DNA from: Acidimicrobiaceae bacterium
GTDB lineage: Bacteria > Actinomycetota > Acidimicrobiia > Acidimicrobiales > RAAP-2
DNA: 32,104 nucleotides
Reading direction: 5' to 3'
Assembly (NCBI GenBank): GCA_947456095.1
Contig: CANGPX010000013.1
Location: 1 to 32,104, forward strand
Below are positions 17,051 through 24,944 of the stretch, piece after piece (position 1 is the first letter of the stretch; every line of letters begins with the position of its first letter). A program made the position numbers and the translations under genes. A model generated the notes under the pieces. It saw nothing but the letters and a program-made list of their open reading frames with translations. It was not told the origin of the DNA and ran no database searches.

Positions 17051-17113
17051 TTGTGGGCAAGTTGTGGACAACACTCGCCGTGCTGTTGGAAACAAGGTGG
17101 TGCCTGTGGAGAA
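17051..17113 (+). promoter_or_regulatory. Cluster of DnaA-box-like nonamers
   Basis: TGTGGACAA (17063-17071) is the exact complement of the actinobacterial DnaA box TTGTCCACA. Near copies are TGTGGGCAA (17052-17060, 11 bp upstream in the same orientation) and TGTGGAGAA (17105-17113). Three sites are too few for an origin and dnaA is absent, so this may be a minor DnaA-binding locus or chance. Confidence 0.25.
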
Positions 17114-17318
17114 CATGGCAGCCGTGCCTCAAGGGTCTGACTGGCCTTTTGTTCCATTTGACGAATGGCGTGAAGTCGTTCATCATTCAACAAGCAATGG
17201 TGTCTGAGTCCGAGAGGCTCTGGCCAAAGCGAGGCGAACATTCGCGGCGGAGGATCGAGAGATCGGCCCGAGCGACAATCAATTGTCCGACACGGTTGAG
17301 TGGCGCTCGAGAGTGTAA
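17064..17318 (+). pseudogene. Coding-like stretch interrupted by an in-frame TGA
   Basis: A single frame running through the gap between two convergent genes reads like protein on both sides of one stop. From a GTG at 17064 (or ATG at 17115) it gives a peptide with GSDWPFVPFDEWREVVHH and stops at TGA 17205-17207. The same frame continues with VREALAKARRTFAAEDREIG and related residues to TAA at 17316-17318, with no start codon after the TGA. It could be a decayed gene, a 47-codon small protein followed by chance sequence, or an artefact. I do not recognise a family. Confidence 0.3.
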
Positions 17319-17324
17319 GCAGAA

Positions 17325-17373
17325 GCGAGTCTCGTCAAGCGAACTGGTAACGGTTTTGCTTGGCGAGACTTGT
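17325..17373 (+). terminator. Hairpin before the end of the nucleotidyltransferase gene
   Basis: A 16-bp stem (17325-17340 with 17358-17373) with several G-U pairs and a 17-nt loop containing GGTTTT. The G-U pairs are valid only in plus-strand RNA, so it probably ends transcription arriving from the aldehyde dehydrogenase side. It has no strong T-tract. Confidence 0.45.
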
Positions 17374-17380
17374 TTCGCGT

Positions 17381-18259
17381 CTAGCGATACAGCGAGCCGC
17401 TCAGCGCCTTGGCCCGATTGCCAAGTGCCACTTCATCTTTGATGTGGCCTTGCACGAGCTCAAGATCACCCGGGTGGGTGACCCCTACGCAGTGTTCGTC
17501 ACTTGTGTAGACCGAAATCGAGCGCAACGCTTCGTCGACACCAGTCATGGTGCCGTGAATGAGGTGGTCAACAACGACTGGTAAGAGCACTTCGCCGGTG
17601 GCGAAATCATGCTCTGCCAACGCTCGCTCAAACACTGTCCACATGCCAGCCGAAAATGCCCACAAATTCATTGAGACCCGAAGCGTCGGGCTAAGCACTG
17701 CTGGAGTGAAGCCATCATCAACAGCAATCACCCCGTCAGCGCCTCGGTGTACACCACGGCGCTCGTCAATGCCAACGAGACCGCCTTGTGCGTCGATGTG
17801 ACACACGCCACGGGTGACGGGGCTTGAACCAACGAGCGTGCGCTCGAGTTGGAACGCAACCATTGCGTTTTCACCTGGTCGTTCGGTGAGGTGGCGATAG
17901 AGGTGGGCAAGCGCTGCTGGGCCATAGAGATCATCAGCATTCGATACAGCGAACGCTGATCCTGAGATGACTTCACTCGCAGCGAGTACGGCGTGCACAG
18001 TGCCATGTGGCTCATCTTGAACAGCGAAATCAACGGCCACTTGATCAAGATCCCAATGCTGTTCAATGTGGTCTTTGATGAGTGGACCAGTGGTGTCATT
18101 GAGCACAATGGCAATGCGGGTGAAGCCAGCGGTCACGGCGTCATGGGCTAAGAGATCAATGACCGCTTCGCCGTTTGGGCCAATTGGGGCAAGAGGTTTG
18201 ATGCCGCCATAACGGCGAGCACGTCCAGCAGCCAAAATGAGGAGGGAGGGTTCAGTCAC
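17381..18259 (-). CDS. Sugar nucleotidyltransferase-like protein
   Basis: 292 aa with the GT-A nucleotidyltransferase opening LILAAGRARRYGGIKPLAPIG, the nucleotide-binding loop with the Lys that contacts phosphate. It also has an SNADDLYG motif whose Asp pair would hold Mg2+. The fold class transfers NMP to a sugar or alditol phosphate; the substrate is not recognisable and no sugar-pathway genes are adjacent. The C-terminal part contains a SMNLWAFS segment as in related sugar-1-phosphate nucleotidyltransferases. GTG start; only a weak purine stretch (GAAGAA) precedes it. The 140-bp gap upstream holds its promoter but no box stands out. Confidence 0.78.
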   Translation of the reverse strand: MTEPSLLILAAGRARRYGGIKPLAPIGPNGEAVIDLLAHDAVTAGFTRIAIVLNDTTGPLIKDHIEQHWDLDQVAVDFAVQDEPHGTVHAVLAASEVISGSAFAVSNADDLYGPAALAHLYRHLTERPGENAMVAFQLERTLVGSSPVTRGVCHIDAQGGLVGIDERRGVHRGADGVIAVDDGFTPAVLSPTLRVSMNLWAFSAGMWTVFERALAEHDFATGEVLLPVVVDHLIHGTMTGVDEALRSISVYTSDEHCVGVTHPGDLELVQGHIKDEVALGNRAKALSGSLYR

Positions 18260-18399
18260 GAGTTCTTCAGGTTTTGGTCGAAGGTTGGAGTGGGCATCTC
18301 GGTTGGTCGCGTTGCATGGATGACTGAGACCTCACACCGAGTGGGAGAAATAGAACTCCGCGAACCTAACACGGTTCCTTGGTGCAATTCGGCCCCCAC

Positions 18400-18816
18400 T
18401 TACGCTGAGGGGCGTTCAATGACCGCAAGAGAGCAGCGAGCGGTGCAAATGGATTTTCCCAGTTCATCGGTCAGTTCAATGCCCCAGACTTGAATGGTGC
18501 GTCCAATGCGGATGGGAGTGGCGGTGGCGGTCAAGATGCCCTCGCTCATTGAACGAAGATGACTGCAATTGAGTTCGGTACCAACCACAACTTTCCCCTT
18601 GGGGGCGGTGACTGCTCCGCCAATACTGGCGGCTGATTCGGCGAGGAGGGCAGAGACGCCTCCGTGCAAAATGCCATAAGGCTGGTGCACCTTCGAGGTG
18701 ACCGGCACTGACACAACCACTCGCTCAGGGGTCGCTTGTTCAATCGTGATGCCAAGGGCCAAGTGCACGCCGGCATCGGGGAGGAAGTTGGGGTCAAACG
18801 ATTCGCTGAGCGTCAT
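18400..18816 (-). CDS. Hotdog-fold acyl-CoA thioesterase (PaaI-like)
   Basis: 138 aa hotdog protein. The central [20 protein letters not shown] is the PaaI/4HBT-type active-site helix with the conserved His-Gly-Gly and the acidic residue eight positions later. Such enzymes hydrolyse acyl-CoA thioesters, often aromatic or stalled intermediates. The ATG has TAAGGT exactly six bases upstream, so the mRNA is probably leaderless; AAGG could alternatively act as a weak ribosome site. It is divergent from the threonine aldolase across only 51 bp. Confidence 0.83.
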   Translation of the reverse strand: MTLSESFDPNFLPDAGVHLALGITIEQATPERVVVSVPVTSKVHQPYGILHGGVSALLAESAASIGGAVTAPKGKVVVGTELNCSHLRSMSEGILTATATPIRIGRTIQVWGIELTDELGKSICTARCSLAVIERPSA

Positions 18817-18822
18817 AGTTCT

Positions 18823-18860
18823 ACCTTAGAAGTTCAACTCGGCCATCTCATCGGTATCGT
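18823..18860. promoter_or_regulatory. Back-to-back leaderless promoters
   Basis: In the 51-bp gap the minus strand has TAAGGT (18823-18828) six bases before the thioesterase ATG. The plus strand has TATCGT (18855-18860) seven bases before the aldolase ATG. Both fit TANNNT; the two start points would be about 50 bp apart. Confidence 0.5.
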
Positions 18861-18867
18861 TACGGAG

Positions 18868-19893
18868 ATGACCAGACTTGTCGATTTGCGCAGCGATACC
18901 GTCACGAAGCCCACGCCAGCAATGCGAGCTGCCATGGCAGAGGCCGAAGTTGGAGATGATGGATTTGGCGAAGACCCAACAGTTCGAGCACTAGAAGAGC
19001 GCTACGCCGAGCTCGTGGGCAAGCAAGCTGCGTTGTTTGTGCCTTCGGGCGTGATGGCGAATCAGATTGCCCTTCGCATCCACACAAAACCCGGCAATGT
19101 GGTGATTGCGGCAAAGCGGGCGCACGTCGTCCTCTACGAAATGGGTGCCGCAGCCAAAAACGCCGGCGTGCAATTTGCCACCTTGGACGACCCAGATGGT
19201 TTCATCACCTCGCAACAGGTCGCAGGCGTGATTGAAGGCGTCGCGCATCACCTCCCGCAAGTGAATTTGCTCTGTCTTGAGAACACCTCGATGGCTGGCG
19301 GCGGAGTGGTGTGGTCAACGCAACGTTTTGGGGCAGTGGTGGCTGCTGCTCAAGGATTGCCCGTGCACTTGGACGGCGCCCGACTGTTCAATGCCCATAT
19401 TGCTTCGGGGACTTCGCTCGCGGACCTTGCCCGACCGGCGTCAACCGTCATGAGTTGTTTGTCAAAGGGTCTCGGTGCCCCTGTTGGCTCGCTGCTCGCC
19501 GGCACCAAAGAGGACATTGGCTTGGCCGCTGATGAGCGCAAGCGCTTTGGTGGCACGATGCGCCAAGCCGGCATCATTGCCGCTGGAGGCCTCTATGCCC
19601 TCAAGCATCACCTACAGCGATTGCATGATGACCACGATCGAGCGAAGCGGTTAGCTGAAGCGCTTTTTGACGCGTGGCCACAAGCAGATGTTGACGTCAG
19701 TCGAACAGAGACAAATATTGTGTTGGCCAACGTAGAAAATGACGCTGAGGTCTTGGCATTTCTCGCCAAAGCTGGTGTGTTGGCCACGACGATTGCCCCT
19801 CGGGTCATCCGGTTTGTGACCCACCTCGATGTGAGCGATGACGATATTGATCAAGCAATTGCCGCAATCAGAACCGCACCGGTTGCGTCATGA
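18868..19893 (+). CDS. ltaE: Low-specificity L-threonine aldolase
   Basis: PLP-dependent (fold type I) aldolase cleaving L-threonine or L-allo-threonine to glycine and acetaldehyde; 341 aa, typical. The N-terminal [19 protein letters not shown] is diagnostic. [10 protein letters not shown] holds the cofactor Asp169 and [12 protein letters not shown] the Schiff-base Lys200. The ATG at 18868 is supported by this canonical N-terminus and by the TATCGT box seven bases upstream; GGAG directly abutting the ATG is too close to be a ribosome site. The stop overlaps the LLM oxidoreductase start (ATGA). Confidence 0.93.
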   Translation: MTRLVDLRSDTVTKPTPAMRAAMAEAEVGDDGFGEDPTVRALEERYAELVGKQAALFVPSGVMANQIALRIHTKPGNVVIAAKRAHVVLYEMGAAAKNAGVQFATLDDPDGFITSQQVAGVIEGVAHHLPQVNLLCLENTSMAGGGVVWSTQRFGAVVAAAQGLPVHLDGARLFNAHIASGTSLADLARPASTVMSCLSKGLGAPVGSLLAGTKEDIGLAADERKRFGGTMRQAGIIAAGGLYALKHHLQRLHDDHDRAKRLAEALFDAWPQADVDVSRTETNIVLANVENDAEVLAFLAKAGVLATTIAPRVIRFVTHLDVSDDDIDQAIAAIRTAPVAS

Positions 19894-20771
19894 AAATTCG
19901 CATAGGTATTGGCGGATCGGTCACGACTCTTGAAGGTCTCCGTTCGCTTGGCCAGGCCATCTCGACTCATGGGTTTGACTCCATTTGGTTGCCCGAAGTA
20001 CTTGGCCAACCAGCCATTGACCCAGCAGTTGGCCTGTCGTATTTGGCTGGAGTCGACGAAACGCTCAAGTTGGGCACCACCATGCTGTTCACCGGGGTGA
20101 ATCCAGTCGCGCTGGCCAAACGGCTGGCAAGTCTTGACCAGGTCAGCGGCGGTCGGCTGCTCGTGACTGCAGTACCTGGTCTCACGACGGGAAGCGAACC
20201 TTCTGCCATTGGCTTGAGCCCTTACTTCGGCGGTCCCGTGATTGAAGACGCACTCACGGTGATGCGAGCATTGTGGCGAGGAGAAACACTCAACCACGAA
20301 GGACCTTCGGGCACCTTCACTGACGTGTCGATTACTCCACTGCCCATCCAAGATCCCCTTGAGGTGTGGCTCGCGGGGATGGCAGAGAAGTCGCTGCTTC
20401 GCTGCGCAAGAGTGGGAGATGGTTGGCTGCCGACCATGTGCTCGCCCGACCAAGTGGCTCGGGGCCGCGAAGTCATTGAAAAAGCTGCAACTGGTGTTGG
20501 ACGAGTCATCAGCGATGAGCACTACGGAGTCTCCATTGGCTATCTGCCTCATGGCTACCCTGATGGCTTTGTTGACCGCGTTGCACCACGGCTTAAGGGC
20601 CAGCACGTAACTGAGGTCATCCCAAGTCGCTATGAAGACGTGGCACCACTGCTTGAACGTTTTCTTGAGCAAGGGTTCTCAAAGTTCGTGCTCCGGCCAC
20701 TGCTTCCGGTGCTCGACTGGGATGAAGAACTCTCAACGCTTGGCCAAGCAGTGCTGCACATCCAGCGCTAG
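19890..20771 (+). CDS. LLM-class (probably F420-dependent) oxidoreductase
   Basis: 293-aa luciferase-like TIM-barrel protein. Recognisable are the start [20 protein letters not shown], the [10 protein letters not shown] strand, the [20 protein letters not shown] segment, [12 protein letters not shown] and the [20 protein letters not shown] block near the cofactor site. Actinobacterial members usually take F420 rather than FMN, so hydride transfer with F420H2 is inferred. Translationally coupled to ltaE by ATGA, and its stop is one base from the convergent aldo/keto reductase stop. Substrate unknown. Confidence 0.87.
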   Translation: MKIRIGIGGSVTTLEGLRSLGQAISTHGFDSIWLPEVLGQPAIDPAVGLSYLAGVDETLKLGTTMLFTGVNPVALAKRLASLDQVSGGRLLVTAVPGLTTGSEPSAIGLSPYFGGPVIEDALTVMRALWRGETLNHEGPSGTFTDVSITPLPIQDPLEVWLAGMAEKSLLRCARVGDGWLPTMCSPDQVARGREVIEKAATGVGRVISDEHYGVSIGYLPHGYPDGFVDRVAPRLKGQHVTEVIPSRYEDVAPLLERFLEQGFSKFVLRPLLPVLDWDEELSTLGQAVLHIQR

Positions 20772-20772
20772 A

Positions 20773-21747
20773 TCAGTGACCCAAGATGCGGTGGGGGACG
20801 TAGGGGGCTTCGAGCGCACTGAGTTCGTCGGCTGAGAGCTTTACGTCGCATGCTGCCACTGCATCATGGAGGTGGCTGAGCTTTGTTGCCCCAACAATTG
20901 GAGCACTGACCCCTTGTTGGTGAAGCAACCAGGCCAAGGCAATTTGGGCTGCTGGGACGGCTCGCTTGGCCGCGAGGTCTCGAACCACATCAACAACGTC
21001 GAAGTCCCCGTCGGTGTAGAGGATGTCGGCAAAGGCATCGGTTTCGGCCCGAGTGGTGAGCCTTACCCCGTCACGCTCGCGGTTGCCGGTCAAGAAACCT
21101 CGGGCAAGGGGGCTCCACGGAATCACGCCAACACCTGTTGACCGACACAGCGGCAGCATCTCACGCTCTTCTTCTCGGTAGATGAGGTTGTAGTGGTTTT
21201 GCATGGAGATGAACTTCGTCGAACCGGCTCGCTCGGCGGCGAACTGCATCTGTTGGAACTGCCAGGCGTACATCGAGCTCGCACCGATGTAGCGGACCTT
21301 GCCTGACTTGACGAGGTCATTGAGTGCATCCATGGTCTCTTCGACCGGAACTGTTGGGTCAAAGCGGTGAATTTGATAGAGGTCGACATAGTCCATGTTG
21401 AGCCGGGTGAGCGAAGCATCAATGGCTTGGAAGAGGTGCTTTCGTGATAAGCCCCAGTTATTTGGCCCCTTGCCAAGGGGCATGAAGACCTTGGTGGCAA
21501 CGGTGACCTCGTCACGTTGGAAGTACTTGGCCAACAGTTTTCCCGTAGCAACTTCGCTCTGTCCATTGGAGTACGCATCAGCGGTGTCGAAGAAGGTGAT
21601 GCCAGCCTCGACCGCCGCTTTCACGAATGGATCAGCAGCTTGCTCATCTAAGACCCAAGGGCGATCGGAGTGGTTGCCGTAACTCATCATTCCAAGGCAC
21701 AACCTCGAGACCCTGAGGCCGCTCTTTCCGAGTTGGACGTGTTTCAT
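20773..21747 (-). CDS. Aldo/keto reductase
   Basis: 324-aa NADP(H)-dependent TIM-barrel reductase. The start at 21747 gives the canonical MKHVQLGKSGLRVSRLCLGM opening and has GGGAGA five bases upstream; the frame is open 44 codons further without support. The catalytic Asp and Tyr lie in FFDTADAYSNGQSE, the Lys in VATKVFMP, and the His in QIHRFDP, the standard tetrad. The C-terminal SAPIVGATKLSHL binds cofactor. Closest in style to the YajO/YhdN-like subgroup; the carbonyl substrate is unknown. Confidence 0.92.
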   Translation of the reverse strand: MKHVQLGKSGLRVSRLCLGMMSYGNHSDRPWVLDEQAADPFVKAAVEAGITFFDTADAYSNGQSEVATGKLLAKYFQRDEVTVATKVFMPLGKGPNNWGLSRKHLFQAIDASLTRLNMDYVDLYQIHRFDPTVPVEETMDALNDLVKSGKVRYIGASSMYAWQFQQMQFAAERAGSTKFISMQNHYNLIYREEEREMLPLCRSTGVGVIPWSPLARGFLTGNRERDGVRLTTRAETDAFADILYTDGDFDVVDVVRDLAAKRAVPAAQIALAWLLHQQGVSAPIVGATKLSHLHDAVAACDVKLSADELSALEAPYVPHRILGH

Positions 21748-21771
21748 GGCTCTCCCTTGAACGTTGAGCGA

Positions 21772-21777
21772 ATCGTA
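21772..21777 (-). promoter_or_regulatory. Candidate -10 box of the aldo/keto reductase
   Basis: TACGAT (minus strand) fits TANNNT and lies 24 nt upstream of the ATG, leaving a short leader with the GGGAGA site. Confidence 0.35.
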
Positions 21778-21823
21778 GCCACCCAACCGCGTGGGTGTCG
21801 TCGAAGGCAATCGACTGCAGCGG

Positions 21824-21829
21824 TAGCCT
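21824..21829 (+). promoter_or_regulatory. Candidate -10 box of the PRC/MgtE_N/CBS operon
   Basis: TAGCCT fits TANNNT, 33 nt before the ATG, so the mRNA would carry a roughly 26-nt leader including the strong AAAGGAGGTG site. Confidence 0.38.
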
Positions 21830-21862
21830 TGGCCTTGTTGGTCAACACTCAAAGGAGGTGCG

Positions 21863-23128
21863 ATGTCGCTTGAACTCACTCACTTGTCGACAATTGTGCG
21901 CGCCCCGCTCGTTGACCGAGATGGTGGTCGAATTGGCCGCGTTCAAGACTTGATCATCCGAGTCGGCACAGCTGCACACCCGCCGGTGACCGGCCTCGTT
22001 GTTCGTATTGGTGGACGTGACCTGTTCGTGGCGATCTCAAAGGTTGCCTCCATTGGTCCGCGCAGAGTCGTGTTCTCGGCTGAGCGGGTTGACCTGCGCA
22101 AGTTTGAGCGCCGACCAGGAGAGTTGCTCTTGGCTCAAGACCTCCTTGCCCGACACCTCATCAACTTGGTTCGTGGCCGCCTCATCACTGCGAACGAAAT
22201 TGAACTCGCCAATGGCGAACTTGGCTGGGAAGTCGTTGGGGTTGACCCGGGTCGCCGACCGCTCCTTCGCCGGCTCATGCCGGGACGCCTCTCGGAGAGA
22301 GTTCAACCAAAACATCTCGTGGACTGGGAGTCCATTGAGCCCTTTGTTTCCCACGTTCCAACAGCTCGCCTCCGGATTCCGTATCGCAAGTTGGCCCGGT
22401 TGCACCCTGCGCAAATCGCCGACCTCGTTGAAGCAGCAAGTCACGAAGAAGGTGAAGAGATCATTGAAGCGGTCGGCGCCGACCGGGAGCTTGAAGCCGA
22501 TGTCTTCGAAGAACTTGACGTCGAACACCAAGCCGAGTTCGTGAACTCGAGATCTGACGTCGAAGCAGCTCGCCTCATGAGTCGGATGGCAGCGGACGAA
22601 GCAGCTGACCTCATCTCCCAAGTTGATCAAGAACGTCGCGCTTCGGTGCTGGAACTCTTGCCGGAGTCCCAGCGCTTGAAGGTCAAGCACCTCTTGAGCT
22701 ACCACCCAGATACTGCTGGTGGCGTGATGAGTCCGGACTTTGTTCTCGTGACTTTTGACTCGACGGTTGCTGATGCACTCGATGCCATTCGCCAAAGTCA
22801 CGCCTCGCCAGAAAATCTCCACGTTGTTTTTGTGCTTGATGAGCAAGAAAAAGTGGCAGGCCATGTCACGGTCGTTGATCTCATTCGTTCCAACCCGTCT
22901 GCAGCTGTCCAAACCATTGTGCGCCCAAATACCGCAACCGTCGCGGTCGACCACGATCTTGATCAAGTGGCCCGCAAGATGTCGGACTTCAACTTGACGG
23001 TGCTTCCTGTTGTTGATCGAACCTCAGGCCATGTGCTCGGCATCATCACGATTGATGACGTGATTGACGTCTTGCTGCCACAAGGTTGGCGCCGGGATTT
23101 CGCCACCCACGAAGAAGGCGCGTCGTGA
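21863..23128 (+). CDS. Soluble PRC-barrel, MgtE N-domain and CBS-pair protein (putative Mg2+ sensor)
   Basis: 421 aa without any transmembrane segment. Two PRC-barrel-like beta domains (about 5-75 and 85-150) precede an all-helical MgtE N-domain superhelix (about 170-280). The MgtE junction signature YHPDTAGGVMSPDFV (about 291-305) and a CBS pair (about 300-415) follow. In MgtE channels the N and CBS domains bind Mg2+ and gate the pore; here the pore domain is absent and the next gene is an NRAMP-type transporter. The role inferred is to sense Mg2+ and regulate that transporter. The ATG has a near-perfect AAAGGAGGTG ribosome site. Confidence 0.87.
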   Translation: MSLELTHLSTIVRAPLVDRDGGRIGRVQDLIIRVGTAAHPPVTGLVVRIGGRDLFVAISKVASIGPRRVVFSAERVDLRKFERRPGELLLAQDLLARHLINLVRGRLITANEIELANGELGWEVVGVDPGRRPLLRRLMPGRLSERVQPKHLVDWESIEPFVSHVPTARLRIPYRKLARLHPAQIADLVEAASHEEGEEIIEAVGADRELEADVFEELDVEHQAEFVNSRSDVEAARLMSRMAADEAADLISQVDQERRASVLELLPESQRLKVKHLLSYHPDTAGGVMSPDFVLVTFDSTVADALDAIRQSHASPENLHVVFVLDEQEKVAGHVTVVDLIRSNPSAAVQTIVRPNTATVAVDHDLDQVARKMSDFNLTVLPVVDRTSGHVLGIITIDDVIDVLLPQGWRRDFATHEEGAS

Positions 23129-23338
23129 CCGTCAGCGCACCTCGGATGTATCGCACCCCTCGGCGCATGAGCACTGCTGATGATGGTGCTGGACCTCATG
23201 AATCTCTTTCCGTGCGGCTGCAACAGCCGTATGGAAGACCTTGCTGTTCGGGCCGACGCGTCTGGGGCTAATTCTCCATCTCCTCGGTCCGAACTGTGAA
23301 TTGTTGACAGAAAGGGCACGAAGGCGAAAGGAGGAGAA
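23129..23338 (+). promoter_or_regulatory. Candidate structured leader before the NRAMP-type transporter
   Basis: This 210-nt gap is long compared with the 0-60 nt between other co-directional neighbours here. It contains a 14-bp hairpin (23207-23220 with 23224-23237, three G-U pairs, CAA loop) and a weaker CATGAG/CTCATG pairing (23166-23171, 23195-23200). Tracts TTCTCC (23272-23277) and CTCCTC (23280-23285) are complementary to the ribosome site GAGGAGAA. No T-tract follows the hairpin, so control would be translational. I could not match it to M-box or yybP-ykoY. A 48-codon frame starting at 23125 (GTGA overlap) also runs through it and is less likely. Confidence 0.4.
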
Positions 23339-24943
23339 ATGACAGGAGGCAAACACCAACGCAGCGACGAGACCATCCGTGGTGCCTTTGGCACGATTGA
23401 TCACGGATCCATGGAGCACTCCTCCTCGTGGCGCAAGAAGATTGCGACGTTCTTCGCCATTGTTGGTCCCGGCCTCATTGTCATGGTCGGCGATAACGAT
23501 GCGGGAGGTATTTCGACCTATGCCCAAGCGGGTCAGAACTTTGGCTACTCGCTGCTTTGGGTGCTGCCCCTCCTCATCCCAGTGCTCGTGCTTAACCAGG
23601 AAATGGTGGTCCGTCTCGGGGCGGTGACTGGAGCTGGGCACGCAAAGTTGCTGCGTGAACGCTTTGGGCGTGGTTGGGCATGGTTTGCCGCTGGCGATCT
23701 GCTGCTCCTCAACTTCTTCACAATCGCGACCGAGTTCATTGGGGTGGGTCTGTCGCTTGAGTACTTTGGGATCTCAAAGTACGTCTCAGTTCCCCTTGCT
23801 GCAATTGCGCTCGTAGCGATGACCATGTCGGGTTCGTTTCGCCGCTGGGAACGGTTCATGTTTGTCTTCGTGGCAGCAAACTTCCTCGTGATCCCTCTGG
23901 CGTTCCAAGCTCATCCAAAGGTCCACGAAATCGTGAGCGCCTTCACCCACCTCCATATTGCCGGGGGAGAGACCTCAACCTCAGTGCTGTTGATCGTGGC
24001 CATTGTTGGCACGACGATTGCTCCCTGGCAGCTGTTTTTCCAGCAGTCCAACATTGTTGACAAGAAGATCACGACCCGCTTTGTCAATTACGAGCGAGTC
24101 GACACGGTACTTGGATCATTCGTTGTGGTCGTTGCTGCGCTGTTGTTGATTGCAACCGTTGCTGCAGCGGCAGTCAACTCTCCAGCAAGCGGGCACTTCA
24201 CTGATGGACTTGGCGTTGCCAATCTGATTGGCGACCAGGTCTCACATGTAGCTGGAGGGATCTTTGCCCTCATCTTGTTCAATGCATCACTCATTGGTGC
24301 AGCAGCAGTCACCCTCACGACGTCGTATGCCATTGGCGATGTGTTGACCGTGTCAGTGTCGCTCAATAATGGTTGGCGAGAAGCAAAGGCCTTCTATGGG
24401 GCCTTTGCCGGGCTCGTCGCACTTGCAGTGTTTTTGATTCTTCTCCCGGGTGCGCCGCTTGGACTCATCGTGACTGCAGTCCAAGCACTCGCTGGGATTT
24501 TGTTGCCAGCGTCCACGATCTTTTTACTCCTGCTGTGTAACGACCGGGCAGTCCTTGGCCCTTGGGTCAACAAACCTTGGCTGAACGCCGTGGCAACAGT
24601 GGTGATCTCCATACTGTTTGCGTTGTCGTTTACGTTGACCTTCACCACGATCTTCCCCTCCATCAATGTGGTGCAACTCGTCTCCGTGCTTTCCATTGTG
24701 CTGGTGTGCTTCTGGGTAATTGCTGGGATTTCAATGCTCATCTTTCGACGGTTGAACCCTCGAGCACCCATTGAATTCTCCGGACGGCGAGATCTGTGGC
24801 GCATGCCGCCAGTGGCGCTGCTTGAACGGCCAACGTGGACGCGCACTCGACGGTTCACGATGTACCTCATGGGCTGCTATCTCGTCGTTTCTATTGCGTT
24901 GTTGTTTGTGCGGGCAGTGGTGCTCGCTACGGGGAGTCATTGA
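23339..24943 (+). CDS. NRAMP-family transporter of the Mg2+ (NRMT) type
   Basis: 534 aa, about 11 transmembrane helices. The helix-1 metal motif, DPGN in Mn2+/Fe2+ NRAMPs, is D54-A-G-G57. The helix-6 motif, usually MPHN, is A228-P-W-Q231 (in GTTIAPWQLFFQQS). Loss of the methionine and the Asn-to-Gly change are features of NRAMP-related Mg2+ transporters described from Clostridium and Eggerthella. Mg2+ import is therefore inferred, supported by the MgtE-type sensor gene upstream. A polar N-terminus of about 30 residues precedes helix 1. The ATG has an AAAGGAGG site, and the stop is one base from the next gene. Confidence 0.88.
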   Translation: MTGGKHQRSDETIRGAFGTIDHGSMEHSSSWRKKIATFFAIVGPGLIVMVGDNDAGGISTYAQAGQNFGYSLLWVLPLLIPVLVLNQEMVVRLGAVTGAGHAKLLRERFGRGWAWFAAGDLLLLNFFTIATEFIGVGLSLEYFGISKYVSVPLAAIALVAMTMSGSFRRWERFMFVFVAANFLVIPLAFQAHPKVHEIVSAFTHLHIAGGETSTSVLLIVAIVGTTIAPWQLFFQQSNIVDKKITTRFVNYERVDTVLGSFVVVVAALLLIATVAAAAVNSPASGHFTDGLGVANLIGDQVSHVAGGIFALILFNASLIGAAAVTLTTSYAIGDVLTVSVSLNNGWREAKAFYGAFAGLVALAVFLILLPGAPLGLIVTAVQALAGILLPASTIFLLLLCNDRAVLGPWVNKPWLNAVATVVISILFALSFTLTFTTIFPSINVVQLVSVLSIVLVCFWVIAGISMLIFRRLNPRAPIEFSGRRDLWRMPPVALLERPTWTRTRRFTMYLMGCYLVVSIALLFVRAVVLATGSH

Positions 24944-24944
24944 G

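Noticed and set aside
16978-17442. 154-codon open frame downstream of the aldehyde dehydrogenase
   Set aside because: It overlaps the ends of two solid genes in other frames and is rich in Trp, Cys, Arg and Ser, as shadow frames are.
19851-20672. 273-codon minus-strand frame opposite the LLM oxidoreductase
   Set aside because: It lies entirely antisense to a well-supported enzyme and has a Cys/His/Arg-rich composition without any recognised motif.
23125-23271. 48-codon gene overlapping the sensor gene stop (GTGA)
   Set aside because: Composition is Arg/Pro rich and not protein-like, and the region is better explained as a structured leader; kept only as an alternative.
23205-23280. M-box Mg2+ riboswitch before the NRAMP-type transporter
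   Set aside because: A GTATGGA and a GGGCTAATTCTCC stretch resemble parts of the M-box core, but the distal pairing partner (CCATAC-like) and the conserved GTGCTAAAGCTCT end are absent and the spacing is far too short.
23304-23332. TTGACA as a promoter directly before the NRAMP-type gene
   Set aside because: The -35 match is perfect but the region 16-19 nt downstream is purine-rich ribosome-site sequence with no -10 box.
23129-23338. yybP-ykoY Mn2+ riboswitch
   Set aside because: The expected GGGGAGTAG and CGCAACC loops are not present.
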